Positions 26,484 through 36,260 of a stretch of DNA of 64,000 nt are shown here, in pieces. The stretch's first letter is position 1. Each line of letters starts with the position of its first letter. This DNA comes from UBA10324 sp038326325 (lineage in GTDB: Bacteria; Bacteroidota; Bacteroidia; Chitinophagales; UBA10324), in contig JBBQJW010000006.1 of assembly GCA_038326325.1 (NCBI GenBank), positions 62,001-126,000 on the forward strand, in the 5' to 3' direction. The notes below the pieces were generated by a model. The model was not told where the DNA came from, ran no database searches, and saw only the letters and a list, made by a program, of their open reading frames with translations. A program made the position numbers and the translations under genes.

Positions 26484-26750
26484 TTGTTTCCTTTTTTGTC
26501 ATTGCGAGAAAGTTGTAATCAACTTGCGAAGCAATGTATCGGCGCGCAAAATAGATTTGACCCGCATTCATTTAGTGGTGCTTTATCCACAGTGAAATTT
26601 CATTTGTAAAATCATTTTGATTGCAAACAAATCAAAATTTCAGTCTGTTATAAATTGATAACATAACTTTAAAATATAAATATGCAGATTAATTTAATTA
26701 ATTCCTTCAGACCAATACATTTACTATTCAAATCGAACTAAAAACTTTTC

Positions 26751-29700
26751 ATGAAAATCAGACTTACTTATTTTTCTATTGCTTTAATAGCATTAACTGT
26801 TACAGTAGAATTTGTTTCTGCACAAGTACCTATTAAACCTAAGAATCAAAAGCAACAGAACTTTTATGATATTCAGAAAAGTAAGGAGAGCTATTATAAA
26901 AATCAGGAGACAAAATCTGATTTAGAAAATGCTGATAAAGAAGATGAACAGGATAATGGATGGGAAATTTACAAGCGATGGGAAAATTTTATGGAGCCGC
27001 GAATTTATCCTTCGGGCGAATTGAACTACACAAAAAATATTTTACAAACTTCTGAGCAGATAAAAATTTCATTAGAAAAATCGCAAACTCAAACCGGTGA
27101 AAGCTGGCAACCTCTTGGTCCTACAAATGTTCCTGCCGGTGATGGAATCGGAAGAGTGAATTGGATAACTGTTGACCCGACCGACACAAATATTATTTGG
27201 GTCGGCACACCAGCAGGAGGATTATGGAAATCAATTGACAATGGTCAAACATGGAGTAGCAATACAGATTTACTTCCTGTTCTTGGTGTATCACAAATTG
27301 CAATTGATCCATTCGACCATAACAATATGCTTATTGGTATGGGCGATCGCGATGCGGGTGATACACAAAGTATTGGCATCATGCGTTCAATTGATGGAGG
27401 TGTAACATGGACACTCACGAGTCTTAATTACAACATCACCAACTATGCTCAAATAAGAAAAATTATTTACGACCCCACTATAGCAGACATAGTGATAGCG
27501 TCAACAAGTACAGGCATCTATCGCTCTACTGACGGTGGTATTAACTGGGATCAAACGGGTGGTGGAGACATTCGTGATTTAGAATTTAATCCTGCTGATC
27601 ACAATACAATTTATGCTTGTTCAAACGATCAGGTTTTTGTTTCCCCGGACAATGGTTTGAATTGGAATCAGTCAACAAACGGATTACCAACTTCGGGAGT
27701 TGGAAGAATGGAACTCGCTGTAACAAATTCAGCATCATCAACTGTTTATCTTTTGTGTGATGACGCAAACAACTCTGGTTACTTTGGGTTATATCGTTCA
27801 ACTAACAGTGGTATTGATTGGACATTAATGTCTAACAGTCCTAATCTTTTTGGTTGGGCGGCTGATGGAAGTGATGTTGGCGGACAAGGTTGGTACACAC
27901 TTTCATTGGCGGCTGATCAGGACAGTTCAAACATTGTTTATGTTGGTGGAGTTAATATTTGGAAATCAAATGATGGAGGAACCAATTGGAATATTGTTGC
28001 TCACTGGACAGGTGCAAACGGAACTCCTTATGTGCATGCAGATATTCACCATTTACTTTCAACTTCAAATGGAGAAGTTTTTTGTGGATGCGATGGTGGT
28101 TTTTACAGAACATACAATAGAGGTGCTTCATGGGAAGATTACAGCAATGGATTACAGATTTCACAGTACTACCGGTTAGGATGTTCAGCAACGAATGCAG
28201 GAATAGTTTATCTCGGAGCTCAGGATAACGGAACTTCAAAATATAATAATGGAAACTGGAGTAATGTTTTAGGTGCTGATGGAATGGAAGCGTTGGTTGA
28301 TTATATAGATGAAAATATTGTGTACGGCTCATCGCAGAATGGTGGTTTATATAAATCAATTGATGGAGGACAAAACTATAATGATATAACTCCGTCAGGT
28401 GGTGGAGCATGGGTTACACCTTACATTATTAGTCCGCAGGATCATAACAATCTTATATATGGCGGAGCAGAAATTAACGAAAGTTTTAATGGAGGCGCAA
28501 CATGGAATACTGTTACAAGCGGATTGTCGGGCGGAAATAATTTTCAGTCCTTGGCAACTTGCAAAACAAATTCGAATGTGATTTATGCTGCAACCGGAAA
28601 TAAAATTTTTAAAACCATTGATCACGGTTTATCGTGGACTAATGTAACAGCAAACCTTCCGGTAAGTTTTGCATCTATCACTTACATCGCTGTTAAAGAT
28701 TCAGATGCTAATCGTGTGTGGGTTACTTTTTCCGGTTTCTCTAATGTAAATAAAGTTTTCGAAACCACTGATGGAGGTTTGCAATGGGAAAATATTTCCA
28801 ACGGAATTCCGAATCTCCCTGTCAATTGCATTGTATATCAAAACAATTCAGCTGATGCAATTTATATCGGAACCGACATTGGCGTTTATTACAAAGATAA
28901 TTTTATGAGCAACTGGGTGGCAGTGAACAACGGATTGCCTAATGTAATTGTTGATGAACTTGAAATTCAATACGGTAGTGGCAAGTTGCGCGCGGCCACA
29001 TTTGGCAGAGGGCTTTGGGAAACAAATTTGGTAACACCTGTTTTTTATGATAATGACATTGCTGTAAAACCAATTGAAATTCCAAAAGGATTTATCTGTG
29101 ATTCGACTGTTACACCTGTTATCACTTTGAAAAATTACGGAACAAATACTGTTACATCTGCCGTGATAAATTATCAGGTTGATAATGGAAATGTTAGCCA
29201 GATTAATTTCAGCGGCAACATTCCCTCTCTCGGTACACAGCTATTTACCATGCCATTATTAGTGGCGACAGGCGGAGCACACACCTATAAAGTTTTTACC
29301 TCAATGCCGAATAATGTAGCTGATAATTTTCCAGCTAACGATACAGCCATCAGTTACTACACCAAAACTTATACTGATACACTTCCGCTAACTGAGGACT
29401 TTGAAGTAGCAGCTTTCCCTCCCGGAAACTGGATAAACGAAAATCTTGATAATTGGATAGGGTGGTCGCAAGCAACTGTTACAGGCAGCGAAGGTGTAAA
29501 CACGCAATGCGCGTTTGTTGATTTGTATTATTATACCTCTGTTGGGCAACGCGATGATTTATATTCTCCCGAATTGGATTTCACTGGGCTTGATACTGTT
29601 ACACTTACTTTTGAATTGGCATATGCCCGCTATCCAGGGTATGTTGATTCGTTGTTTGTAAAAATTTCGAACGACTGTACAGATTCTTGGGAGGTGGTTT

Positions 29701-30197
29701 ATGCAAAAACAGATTCGTCATTAGTCACTGCTCCCGACAATACAAATCCATATAGCCCTGTTTCTGGAGACGAGTGGAGAGAAGAAACCATTAACTTAAA
29801 TGCTTTTGCCGGACAACCATCAAACATTATCACTTTTGAAACATGGGATGGCTACGGAAACCGTTTATTCATTGATAACATAAATATACACGGAAAGGCA
29901 ATTCCTGATACGGTTGTAAATTCTGCTATCTCGAAAAATAATCAATCCAGTTCAATCAACTGCTTTCCAAATCCGACTTCCGGACTTTTGCAGTTGAACT
30001 ATCAATCGCAACAGGACAGAAGTGTAACAGTTACAATCATCGATGTACTTGAGAGACCCCAGATTGAAATAACTTTAGCTATTCATCAGGGAAATAATTC
30101 GTTCAACTTCGACCTGAGTAAATTTTCTGCCGGTGTTTATTTTATAAAAACTGATGATGGAAACAATTTCAATTCAATGAAGGTTGTGAAGTTTTAA
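26751..30197 (+). CDS. Large secreted BNR-repeat propeller protein with T9SS domain
   Basis: A 1148-residue protein. After a signal peptide (to about 25) comes a charged helical stretch (about 30-115). Then a double or large beta-propeller (about 116-755) carries at least eleven Asp-box motifs of the S-x-D-x-G-x-x-W kind (KSIDNGQTW, RSIDGGVTW, RSTDGGINW, KTIDHGLSW and others), as in sialidases and sortilin-like proteins. No sialidase Arg triad or catalytic FRIP motif was found. A CARDB-like domain (about 760-870), a jelly-roll-like region (about 875-1045) and a T9SS sorting domain (CFPNPTSG... to MKVVKF) follow. Cell-surface adhesin or binding protein. Confidence 0.87.
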   Translation: MKIRLTYFSIALIALTVTVEFVSAQVPIKPKNQKQQNFYDIQKSKESYYKNQETKSDLENADKEDEQDNGWEIYKRWENFMEPRIYPSGELNYTKNILQTSEQIKISLEKSQTQTGESWQPLGPTNVPAGDGIGRVNWITVDPTDTNIIWVGTPAGGLWKSIDNGQTWSSNTDLLPVLGVSQIAIDPFDHNNMLIGMGDRDAGDTQSIGIMRSIDGGVTWTLTSLNYNITNYAQIRKIIYDPTIADIVIASTSTGIYRSTDGGINWDQTGGGDIRDLEFNPADHNTIYACSNDQVFVSPDNGLNWNQSTNGLPTSGVGRMELAVTNSASSTVYLLCDDANNSGYFGLYRSTNSGIDWTLMSNSPNLFGWAADGSDVGGQGWYTLSLAADQDSSNIVYVGGVNIWKSNDGGTNWNIVAHWTGANGTPYVHADIHHLLSTSNGEVFCGCDGGFYRTYNRGASWEDYSNGLQISQYYRLGCSATNAGIVYLGAQDNGTSKYNNGNWSNVLGADGMEALVDYIDENIVYGSSQNGGLYKSIDGGQNYNDITPSGGGAWVTPYIISPQDHNNLIYGGAEINESFNGGATWNTVTSGLSGGNNFQSLATCKTNSNVIYAATGNKIFKTIDHGLSWTNVTANLPVSFASITYIAVKDSDANRVWVTFSGFSNVNKVFETTDGGLQWENISNGIPNLPVNCIVYQNNSADAIYIGTDIGVYYKDNFMSNWVAVNNGLPNVIVDELEIQYGSGKLRAATFGRGLWETNLVTPVFYDNDIAVKPIEIPKGFICDSTVTPVITLKNYGTNTVTSAVINYQVDNGNVSQINFSGNIPSLGTQLFTMPLLVATGGAHTYKVFTSMPNNVADNFPANDTAISYYTKTYTDTLPLTEDFEVAAFPPGNWINENLDNWIGWSQATVTGSEGVNTQCAFVDLYYYTSVGQRDDLYSPELDFTGLDTVTLTFELAYARYPGYVDSLFVKISNDCTDSWEVVYAKTDSSLVTAPDNTNPYSPVSGDEWREETINLNAFAGQPSNIITFETWDGYGNRLFIDNINIHGKAIPDTVVNSAISKNNQSSSINCFPNPTSGLLQLNYQSQQDRSVTVTIIDVLERPQIEITLAIHQGNNSFNFDLSKFSAGVYFIKTDDGNNFNSMKVVKF

Positions 30198-30293
30198 AGG
30201 TTGCCAAATAGGTAAAGGAGTTAGTTGATGCAATGAATTTTTGCCAACCCAAACCTTGCCGCAATAAATATTTAGTTTATTTGTTGGAGTAAA

Positions 30294-30776
30294 ATGAAAC
30301 TTCATTCTTTTCCTTTAAGTCTTTTATTTGGCGTGTTTGTGATGCTTATATCATGTGAGCAAAACACAAATGTCAAGGGTTATCATGATATTGCAAGTAA
30401 TCCACCAAGAGAACCTAAGCAAGATAGTTTGATATATGCAACAAATCTTAATATTCTTGTTTATCAGATTGGAATTCCGCCACTTGATTCATTCAGAATG
30501 TTTCCTGAAACAGTTTTAGAAATAAAAAAAGATAAATCAAAACCAACCTTTCTAAAATTTAGGCATGGTGGAACAGAAACTGACATTTCAATTATTGATA
30601 GCTCAAATGCAATCAATTATAAAAATACTTGGAACTGCCCAAGTTTTAAACATTTAAGTTTTGACATAAATGAAAGTGGATTAATTGAAATTTCTGATTT
30701 GAAAAGTGGTACCTACTTTATTTCTTATAGTTCCTGCTATACTAGAGGCACTTATAAATTAATTTTAAGAGATTAG
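30294..30776 (+). CDS. Hypothetical lipoprotein
   Basis: A 160-residue protein with a lipoprotein signal (FVMLISCEQN, Cys at about residue 21). The mature part shows no recognised family; it is a small, probably beta-rich domain with paired Cys residues (NCPSF and SSCYTRGTY). It sits between the large propeller gene and tgt, in the same direction as both, separated by 96 and 65 bases. Confidence 0.7.
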   Translation: MKLHSFPLSLLFGVFVMLISCEQNTNVKGYHDIASNPPREPKQDSLIYATNLNILVYQIGIPPLDSFRMFPETVLEIKKDKSKPTFLKFRHGGTETDISIIDSSNAINYKNTWNCPSFKHLSFDINESGLIEISDLKSGTYFISYSSCYTRGTYKLILRD

Positions 30777-30841
30777 ATAATTCACTTTCACTTCACTGTT
30801 ACACCTTCACCACAAAAAAACATTTAGGTTTGGCAGCGCAA

Positions 30842-31972
30842 ATGAAATTTAAAATTGTTGGTGCCGATAAAAATTCGAGTGCGCGTGCTGGGGAACTTAA
30901 AACCGCGCACGGCAAAATTGAAACTCCCATATTCATGCCTGTCGGTACTGTTGGTTCTGTAAAGGCGGTATATCAGCAGCAGTTGAAAAAAGATATTAAG
31001 GCACAAATAATTCTTGGCAACACTTATCATTTGTTTCTGCGACCTGGTTTAGATGTTATTCGCGAAGCGGGCGGGCTGCATAAATTTATTGGTTGGGATA
31101 AACCCATTCTCACTGACAGCGGCGGTTACCAGGTTTTTTCTCTCGCAGAAAAAAGAAAAGTGAAAGAAGAAGGTGTGGTGTTTCAATCGCACATTGATGG
31201 CTCGAAGTTGTTGTTCACTCCCGAAAATGTGATGGACAAGCAGCGAGTTTTAGGCAGCGATATTATCATGGCATTTGACGAATGCGCTCCTTATCCGTGC
31301 GAATATTCAGCTGCTAAACAATCTATGGAGCTGACTCATCGTTGGTTGCAGCGCTGCATCAGTCATTTGAAAACTACAAAGCCGGTTTACGATTTTGAGC
31401 AAACACTTTTTCCGATTGTGCAGGGAAGCGTGTATAAAGATTTACGCCGGCAGAGTGCCGAAACCGTTAGTAGTTACGAGTGTAACGGTAATGCAATAGG
31501 AGGTTTGTCGGTGGGCGAACCCGCGGATGTGATGTATGAAATGACCGATTGGGTTTGCAGTTTTCTGCCGAAAGAAAAACCGCGATACCTGATGGGAGTG
31601 GGCACTCCTGTAAATTTATTGGAGTGCATTGCGCTTGGCATTGATATGTTCGACTGCGTGATGCCCACGCGAAACGGGCGCAACGGCATGTTGTTTACCG
31701 AACAGGGAACTATGAACATGAAAAATAAAAAATGGGAAAAAGATTTTTCACTCATTGATGATACACTGAAAAATGGAGTGAGCAATTTTTATTCGAAAGC
31801 ATACTTGCGCCATCTATTTGTGGCCGACGAAATTTTAGCATTGCAAATTGCAAGCGTACATAACCTGAGTTTTTATCTTTGGCTGGTGAACAAAGCACGC
31901 AAAAAAATTATAGATGGAACATTTACCTCATGGAAAAATAAAATGGTAAAGCAACTCGCAATACGACTGTGA
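30842..31972 (+). CDS. tgt: Queuine tRNA-ribosyltransferase, zinc cysteines not conserved
   Basis: A 376-residue TIM-barrel enzyme that exchanges G34 of GUN tRNAs for a queuine precursor. DSGGYQVFSL (Asp92), FDECAPYP, IVQGSVYKDLR, GGLSVGEP and FDCVMPTRNGRNG (the nucleophile Asp region) are present. In E. coli-type enzymes the CxCxxC cysteines precede YSRAYLHHL. Here the matching stretch before YSKAYLRHL has no Cys, although the later HNL is kept. The ATG at 30842 gives the normal length; the TTG at 30830 is rejected. TAGGTTTG at 30825-30832 fits a -7 element and would give an almost leaderless message. Overlaps the next gene by 4 bases. Confidence 0.93.
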   Translation: MKFKIVGADKNSSARAGELKTAHGKIETPIFMPVGTVGSVKAVYQQQLKKDIKAQIILGNTYHLFLRPGLDVIREAGGLHKFIGWDKPILTDSGGYQVFSLAEKRKVKEEGVVFQSHIDGSKLLFTPENVMDKQRVLGSDIIMAFDECAPYPCEYSAAKQSMELTHRWLQRCISHLKTTKPVYDFEQTLFPIVQGSVYKDLRRQSAETVSSYECNGNAIGGLSVGEPADVMYEMTDWVCSFLPKEKPRYLMGVGTPVNLLECIALGIDMFDCVMPTRNGRNGMLFTEQGTMNMKNKKWEKDFSLIDDTLKNGVSNFYSKAYLRHLFVADEILALQIASVHNLSFYLWLVNKARKKIIDGTFTSWKNKMVKQLAIRL

Positions 31973-33063
31973 AAAATATTCCCGGCTTTACTACCATTGA
32001 CCGTTACATTATCAGAAAATTTCTGAGCACTTTTTTTTTCGCGCTCATTCTGTTTTTAATTATTGCTATCGTATTTGACATCACCGAAAAACTCGACGAT
32101 TTTATTGACGGGAAAATTCCCCTCTACGAAATTGTTTTCACTTATTACTTCAGTTTCATTCCCTACTTCGCTATTCTATTCACGCCGTTGTTTTTGTTTG
32201 TGTCGGTTATTTTTTTCACCTCACGCATGGCAGCCAACTCTGAAATAGTTGCGATACTAAATTCAGGAATGACTTTTCGAAGAATGCTTGTTCCATTTTT
32301 TATTGCTGCAACATTTATCATGCTTTTGAATATTTATGCAAATCACTGGGTGGTGCCCGAAGCGAATAAGCGGCGCGTTGGTTTCGAAAATACTTACATC
32401 AACACTTCGTGGAATGTGTATGAGTCGAACCTTCACATGCAGATTGACAAAGGGCTGTTTATGTATTTGCAGAATTATAATTTCAGTGACAGCACCGGTT
32501 ATCGTTTTGCAATAGAAAAATTTACGGGTGATAATCTTGTTTACAAATTGCGGAGCGACCGGGTGGTATGGAATTATCCGACCCATCAATGGAAAGTATA
32601 TAATTACACAGAGCGCCGTAACGGTCGCATGACCGAGAGCTTGCATCAGGGAAAAGATACTTTGGTGACTTATAATTTTTCACCAAAAGATTTTGCGCGA
32701 AAGGTTGACGAAGCGAGCACACTCAATGCTCATGAACTCAACGATGTTATCGCCGACGAACAAATGCGCGGTTCGGAAAATGTTCCTTCGTTCGAAGTAG
32801 AGAAATACAAGCGAACTTCGTTTCCGTTCGCCATACTCATACTCACACTTATTGGTGTATCACTCGCATCAAAAAAAACTCGCGGTGGAACAGGATTAAA
32901 TATCGGGTTAGGAATTGCGTTGAGTTTTTCTTACATATTATTTCAACAGTTCTCTTCAACCTTTTCCATTAATGGAAATTTACCCGCCATTATTGCTGTC
33001 TGGATTCCGAATGCGCTTTATTTATTAATTGCTCTGGTGTTGTTGCGCCTGGCGCCGAAGTAG
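31969..33063 (+). CDS. LptF/LptG-family LPS export permease
   Basis: A 364-residue YjgP/YjgQ family protein: TIDRYIIRKFLSTF at the N-terminus, helices at about 18-40, 60-85 and 100-125, a periplasmic beta domain (about 130-270), then three helices. It is the membrane part of the Lpt ABC exporter that pulls lipopolysaccharide from the inner membrane. Bacteroidota have two such genes, so LptF versus LptG is not settled. It starts with GTG and overlaps the tgt stop (GTGA), so it is translationally coupled. Confidence 0.9.
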   Translation: MKNIPGFTTIDRYIIRKFLSTFFFALILFLIIAIVFDITEKLDDFIDGKIPLYEIVFTYYFSFIPYFAILFTPLFLFVSVIFFTSRMAANSEIVAILNSGMTFRRMLVPFFIAATFIMLLNIYANHWVVPEANKRRVGFENTYINTSWNVYESNLHMQIDKGLFMYLQNYNFSDSTGYRFAIEKFTGDNLVYKLRSDRVVWNYPTHQWKVYNYTERRNGRMTESLHQGKDTLVTYNFSPKDFARKVDEASTLNAHELNDVIADEQMRGSENVPSFEVEKYKRTSFPFAILILTLIGVSLASKKTRGGTGLNIGLGIALSFSYILFQQFSSTFSINGNLPAIIAVWIPNALYLLIALVLLRLAPK

Positions 33064-33125
33064 TGGAGTGTAACAGTTTCTCTATTCAAAGAAACATTTA
33101 AATATTTATCAATAGTGTTTTAATG

Positions 33126-34664
33126 TTAAAACGGTGAACCTTCCTCTTGGTTATCCCAGTTTTTCGATTTCATAACTTGTACCGAACCTTGCTCGTTTTG
33201 TGTGAACCCTTCGCGTGTAACACCCGAACTGAAAGGAGAAACATTATAATCTTCAAACTTAGCAAAGCGGTCTATGAATTTTAATTGAACTGTACCGAGT
33301 GCACCGTTACGGTGTTTCGAAACTAAAATTTCAGCGAGACCATTGTATTGCTGACCGGTTTCATTCTCAGTCATATTATAATATTCAGGTCGCCAGATAA
33401 ACATAACCATATCAGCATCCTGCTCAATCGCTCCAGACTCACGCAAGTCACTGAGTTGTGGTTTCTTGCTTCCACCACGGGTTTCCACCGCACGACTCAA
33501 TTGCGAAAGCGCAATCACCGGCACATTCAATTCCTTAGCAATACTTTTTAACGAACGAGAGATGGTACTGATTTCCTGTTCACGATTTCCACCCTTATTT
33601 TCTCCGGAACCTCCACTCATCAATTGCAGATAATCAATTACAATTAACTGAATGTCGTGCTGCATTTTTAAACGACGACATTTTGCACGCAACTCAAAAA
33701 TATTTATCGCAGGTGTATCATCAATAAAAATCGGAGCATCAGATAATTTTTCGATGTTTGAAGTCAGTTGAGTCCATTCATATTCTTCCAGATTTCCTTT
33801 ACGCAATTTCTCAGATGGAATTAATGTTTCAGAAGAAATTAAACGCGAACTCAATTGCAGATCACTCATCTCAAGTGAGAAAAACGCAACCGGCTTTTTA
33901 AAATCAACGGCAGCATTGCGCGTAAGTGAAAGCACGAAAGCAGTTTTACCCATACCCGGTCGAGCTGCAACAATTATCAAATCACTTTTCTGCCAGCCAC
34001 CTGTAATTCTATCCAACTCAGTAAAGCCCGAAGGCACGCCAGTGAAATCAAGTTCTTTATCTTTTAGACTTTGAAGCTGCTTAATATTTTTTGTAATCAA
34101 CTCAGTAAGAGAACTGTAATTGCGACGCAGATTTTTATCAGTGATTTCGTAAATATTTTTTTCCGCCTTATCGAGTAACTCAAGCACATCGGTAGTGTCT
34201 TCATACGAATCGCGAATGATAAGCGAACTAATGCGAATCAATTCGCGCTGAATAAATTTCTGACTTATAATACGCGCATGATATTCAACATTCGCAGCGG
34301 AACCCACACGATTGGTTAATTCTGCAACCGTAAATGCGCCGCCAACTTTTTCAATATCACCTTGCTTACGCAACTCTTCTGTAACAGTCAATATATCTAC
34401 CGGCTGCGAGCGATTAAATAAACTGTGTATCGCTTTAAAAATAAACTGATGCGCTTCTACATAAAAACTTTCCGGTTTCAGAATATCAATAACCAATGAA
34501 ACCGCATCTTTCTCCAGCATCATTGCACCAAGCACAGCTTCTTCTAAGTCACGCGCCTGAGGTTGCACACGACCATATAACATGGCAGACAAATCAGTTT
34601 CGGTGTAACGCTTGCTGGTTGGTCGTACTCTTTCTATTTTAATCTCTTCGTTCGGTTCGTTCAT
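33126..34664 (-). CDS. dnaB: Replicative DNA helicase DnaB
   Basis: A 512-residue hexameric replicative helicase. The N-terminal DnaB domain has LEEAVLGAMMLEKDA. The RecA-like C-terminal domain has Walker A ARPGMGKTAF, Walker B LIVIDYLQLM, and ALSQLSRAVETRGGSKKPQLSDLRESGAIEQDAD. Length and motifs are normal, with no intein. It is a single leftward gene convergent with the Lpt permease gene, with the terminator and tRNA region upstream. Confidence 0.96.
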   Translation of the reverse strand: MNEPNEEIKIERVRPTSKRYTETDLSAMLYGRVQPQARDLEEAVLGAMMLEKDAVSLVIDILKPESFYVEAHQFIFKAIHSLFNRSQPVDILTVTEELRKQGDIEKVGGAFTVAELTNRVGSAANVEYHARIISQKFIQRELIRISSLIIRDSYEDTTDVLELLDKAEKNIYEITDKNLRRNYSSLTELITKNIKQLQSLKDKELDFTGVPSGFTELDRITGGWQKSDLIIVAARPGMGKTAFVLSLTRNAAVDFKKPVAFFSLEMSDLQLSSRLISSETLIPSEKLRKGNLEEYEWTQLTSNIEKLSDAPIFIDDTPAINIFELRAKCRRLKMQHDIQLIVIDYLQLMSGGSGENKGGNREQEISTISRSLKSIAKELNVPVIALSQLSRAVETRGGSKKPQLSDLRESGAIEQDADMVMFIWRPEYYNMTENETGQQYNGLAEILVSKHRNGALGTVQLKFIDRFAKFEDYNVSPFSSGVTREGFTQNEQGSVQVMKSKNWDNQEEGSPF

Positions 34665-34885
34665 TTTAAAAGGGCGACAAGAATAGAAAACAAATCATCC
34701 CGTTTCCATAATTACAAAAAATTCCTGTGCATAAGAATCAGAATGTCGTGGAGTCGATGTTGATAAAAAAAGTTTTCGCAAACGGGAACAAAAGTGTAAG
34801 GTGAAATAAGAAAAATATTTTATAGCTAAGAACTGTAAAATATAAAAATCGATAAGGAGAAGATGAATTTATTTTGGGAAATTTT

Positions 34886-34915
34886 CACAAAAAAAATCCC
34901 GCACGAAGCAGGATT
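34886..34915 (-). terminator. Terminator of tRNA-Glu
   Basis: On the minus strand AATCCTGC-TTCGT-GCGGGATT forms an 8-bp stem (one G-T pair) followed by a T-run. It lies 12 bases downstream of the tRNA 3' end. Confidence 0.8.
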
Positions 34916-34926
34916 TAGATTTTTAG

Positions 34927-34998
34927 TAGAGCGTACGGGAATCGAACCCGTGATTCTTCCGTGAAAGGGAAGCGTCTTAACCCCTTGACCAACGCTCC
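34927..34998 (-). tRNA. tRNA-Glu (anticodon TTC)
   Basis: On the minus strand a 72-nt cloverleaf: acceptor GGAGCGT paired with ACGCTCT, the discriminator base A, the anticodon loop CTTTCAC with anticodon TTC, and the T-arm GGGTTCGAATCCC. CCA is not encoded. It reads glutamate codons GAA and GAG. Confidence 0.96.
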
Positions 34999-35020
34999 GT
35001 TTTTTATCATTGGCGGGGCG

Positions 35021-35028
35021 CAAATATA
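35021..35028 (-). promoter_or_regulatory. -7 element (TATATTTG) of tRNA-Glu
   Basis: TATATTTG on the minus strand fits TAnnTTTG and lies 22 bases upstream of the tRNA 5' end. The -33 box is not clear. Confidence 0.5.
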
Positions 35029-35082
35029 TGCAGGAAAGCCACCCAAGCAAGAACCCGATTTGAAAATTATTGCCCTTTATCC

Positions 35083-35112
35083 TTTGACCCGAAAAGCGAA
35101 TGAATAAATTTG
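35083..35112 (+). promoter_or_regulatory. Promoter of gapA (TTTG-N18-TAAATTTG)
   Basis: TTTG at 35083-35086, 18 bases, then TAAATTTG at 35105-35112. Both elements fit the Bacteroidota housekeeping consensus. The leader to the ATG at 35153 would be about 33 bases. Confidence 0.75.
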
Positions 35113-35152
35113 CGCTCTCAAGAAAAATTTCAAACAAAATACAAAACAATCA

Positions 35153-36163
35153 ATGTCAAACATTAAAGTAGCCATCAATGGATTCGGACGAATCGGCCGC
35201 CTCGTTTACCGTCAGATTTATCACATGCCCGGAATAGATATAGTGGCGATCAACGACCTCACTAAACCTGATATGCTCGCGCATCTTTTGAAATACGATA
35301 CTGCGCAAGGTAGATTTAATGTGAGTGTTACATCCACCGACAACAGCATTATTGTTGATGGAAAAGAAATAAAAATTTATACGGAAAAAAATCCTGCTCA
35401 AATTCCATGGAAGAATCATGAGGTGGATGTAGTGCTCGAGTGCACAGGATTTTTTGCGGATAAAGAAAAAGCTGAAGCTCACATTACTGCAGGAGCAAAG
35501 CGAGTAGTGATTTCTGCGCCGGCAACTGGTGATTTGAAAACAATTGTGTTTAATGTAAATCACAAAATTCTCGACGGAACTGAAACAGTTATTTCCTGCG
35601 CATCGTGTACAACAAATTGTTTGGCCCCGATGGCTCAAGTGCTCGAAGAAAAATTTGGATTGGTAGCTGGTTTAATGACAACCGTACATGCATATACTAA
35701 CGACCAGAACGCACAAGACTCACCGCATCCAAAAGGGGATAAGCGTCGTGCGCGTGCTGCCGCTCAGAATATTGTACCAAATAGTACAGGTGCAGCGAAA
35801 GCAATTGGCTTGGTTCTTCCTTCATTGAAAGGAAAATTAGATGGAACCGCTCAGCGTGTTCCAACACTAACTGGTTCATTAACTGAATTAACTACTGTGT
35901 TAGGAAAGAAAACTTCTGTTGAAGAAGTGAACGCAGCAATGAAGGCAGCATCGAATGAATCGTTCGGTTATACTGAGGATGAAATTGTAAGCAGCGATGT
36001 AATCGGAATTTCTTTCGGTTCATTGTTCGACGGAACACAAACAAGAGTGCTAACTGTAGGCGATCAGCAAATGGTAAAAACAGTTTCGTGGTACGATAAC
36101 GAAATGAGTTATGTATCTCAATTGGTTCGCACGGTTAAATATTTTGCGGAGTTAATTAAATAG
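35153..36163 (+). CDS. gapA: Glyceraldehyde-3-phosphate dehydrogenase, type I
   Basis: A 336-residue glycolytic enzyme converting glyceraldehyde-3-phosphate to 1,3-bisphosphoglycerate. The Rossmann start INGFGRIGR and the catalytic SCASCTTNCLAP (Cys152) are present, as are HAYTNDQ, NIVPNSTGAAKA and WYDNEMSY. NDL after strand two suggests NAD preference. A canonical promoter precedes it; pgk follows after 97 bases that contain a long inverted repeat, so the two may be partly uncoupled. Confidence 0.96.
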   Translation: MSNIKVAINGFGRIGRLVYRQIYHMPGIDIVAINDLTKPDMLAHLLKYDTAQGRFNVSVTSTDNSIIVDGKEIKIYTEKNPAQIPWKNHEVDVVLECTGFFADKEKAEAHITAGAKRVVISAPATGDLKTIVFNVNHKILDGTETVISCASCTTNCLAPMAQVLEEKFGLVAGLMTTVHAYTNDQNAQDSPHPKGDKRRARAAAQNIVPNSTGAAKAIGLVLPSLKGKLDGTAQRVPTLTGSLTELTTVLGKKTSVEEVNAAMKAASNESFGYTEDEIVSSDVIGISFGSLFDGTQTRVLTVGDQQMVKTVSWYDNEMSYVSQLVRTVKYFAELIK

Positions 36164-36175
36164 TAAAACACATTT

Positions 36176-36246
36176 AACCGCAAAGACGCTAAGTCGCAAA
36201 GAAAATTATCCAAAAAAATTCTTCGTGTCTTTCCGCCTTTGCGGTT
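36176..36246. repeat. Long imperfect inverted repeat between gapA and pgk
   Basis: The left arm starts AACCGCAAAG, and the right arm ends CTTTGCGGTT followed by TTTT. The pairing continues imperfectly for about 27 bases (AAAGACGC and GTCGCAAAGAA against TTCTTCGTGTCTTT). Sequences of the type CGCAAAGACGCTAAG recur between genes in many Bacteroidota and other bacteria as dispersed palindromic repeats. It could also act as a partial terminator or RNA-processing hairpin in a gapA-pgk message. Confidence 0.7.
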
Positions 36247-36260
36247 TTTAATTTTAGAAA

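Noticed and set aside
26751..30197. Sialidase
   Set aside because: Asp boxes are present but no catalytic Arg triad or FRIP motif was seen, so only a propeller protein is claimed.
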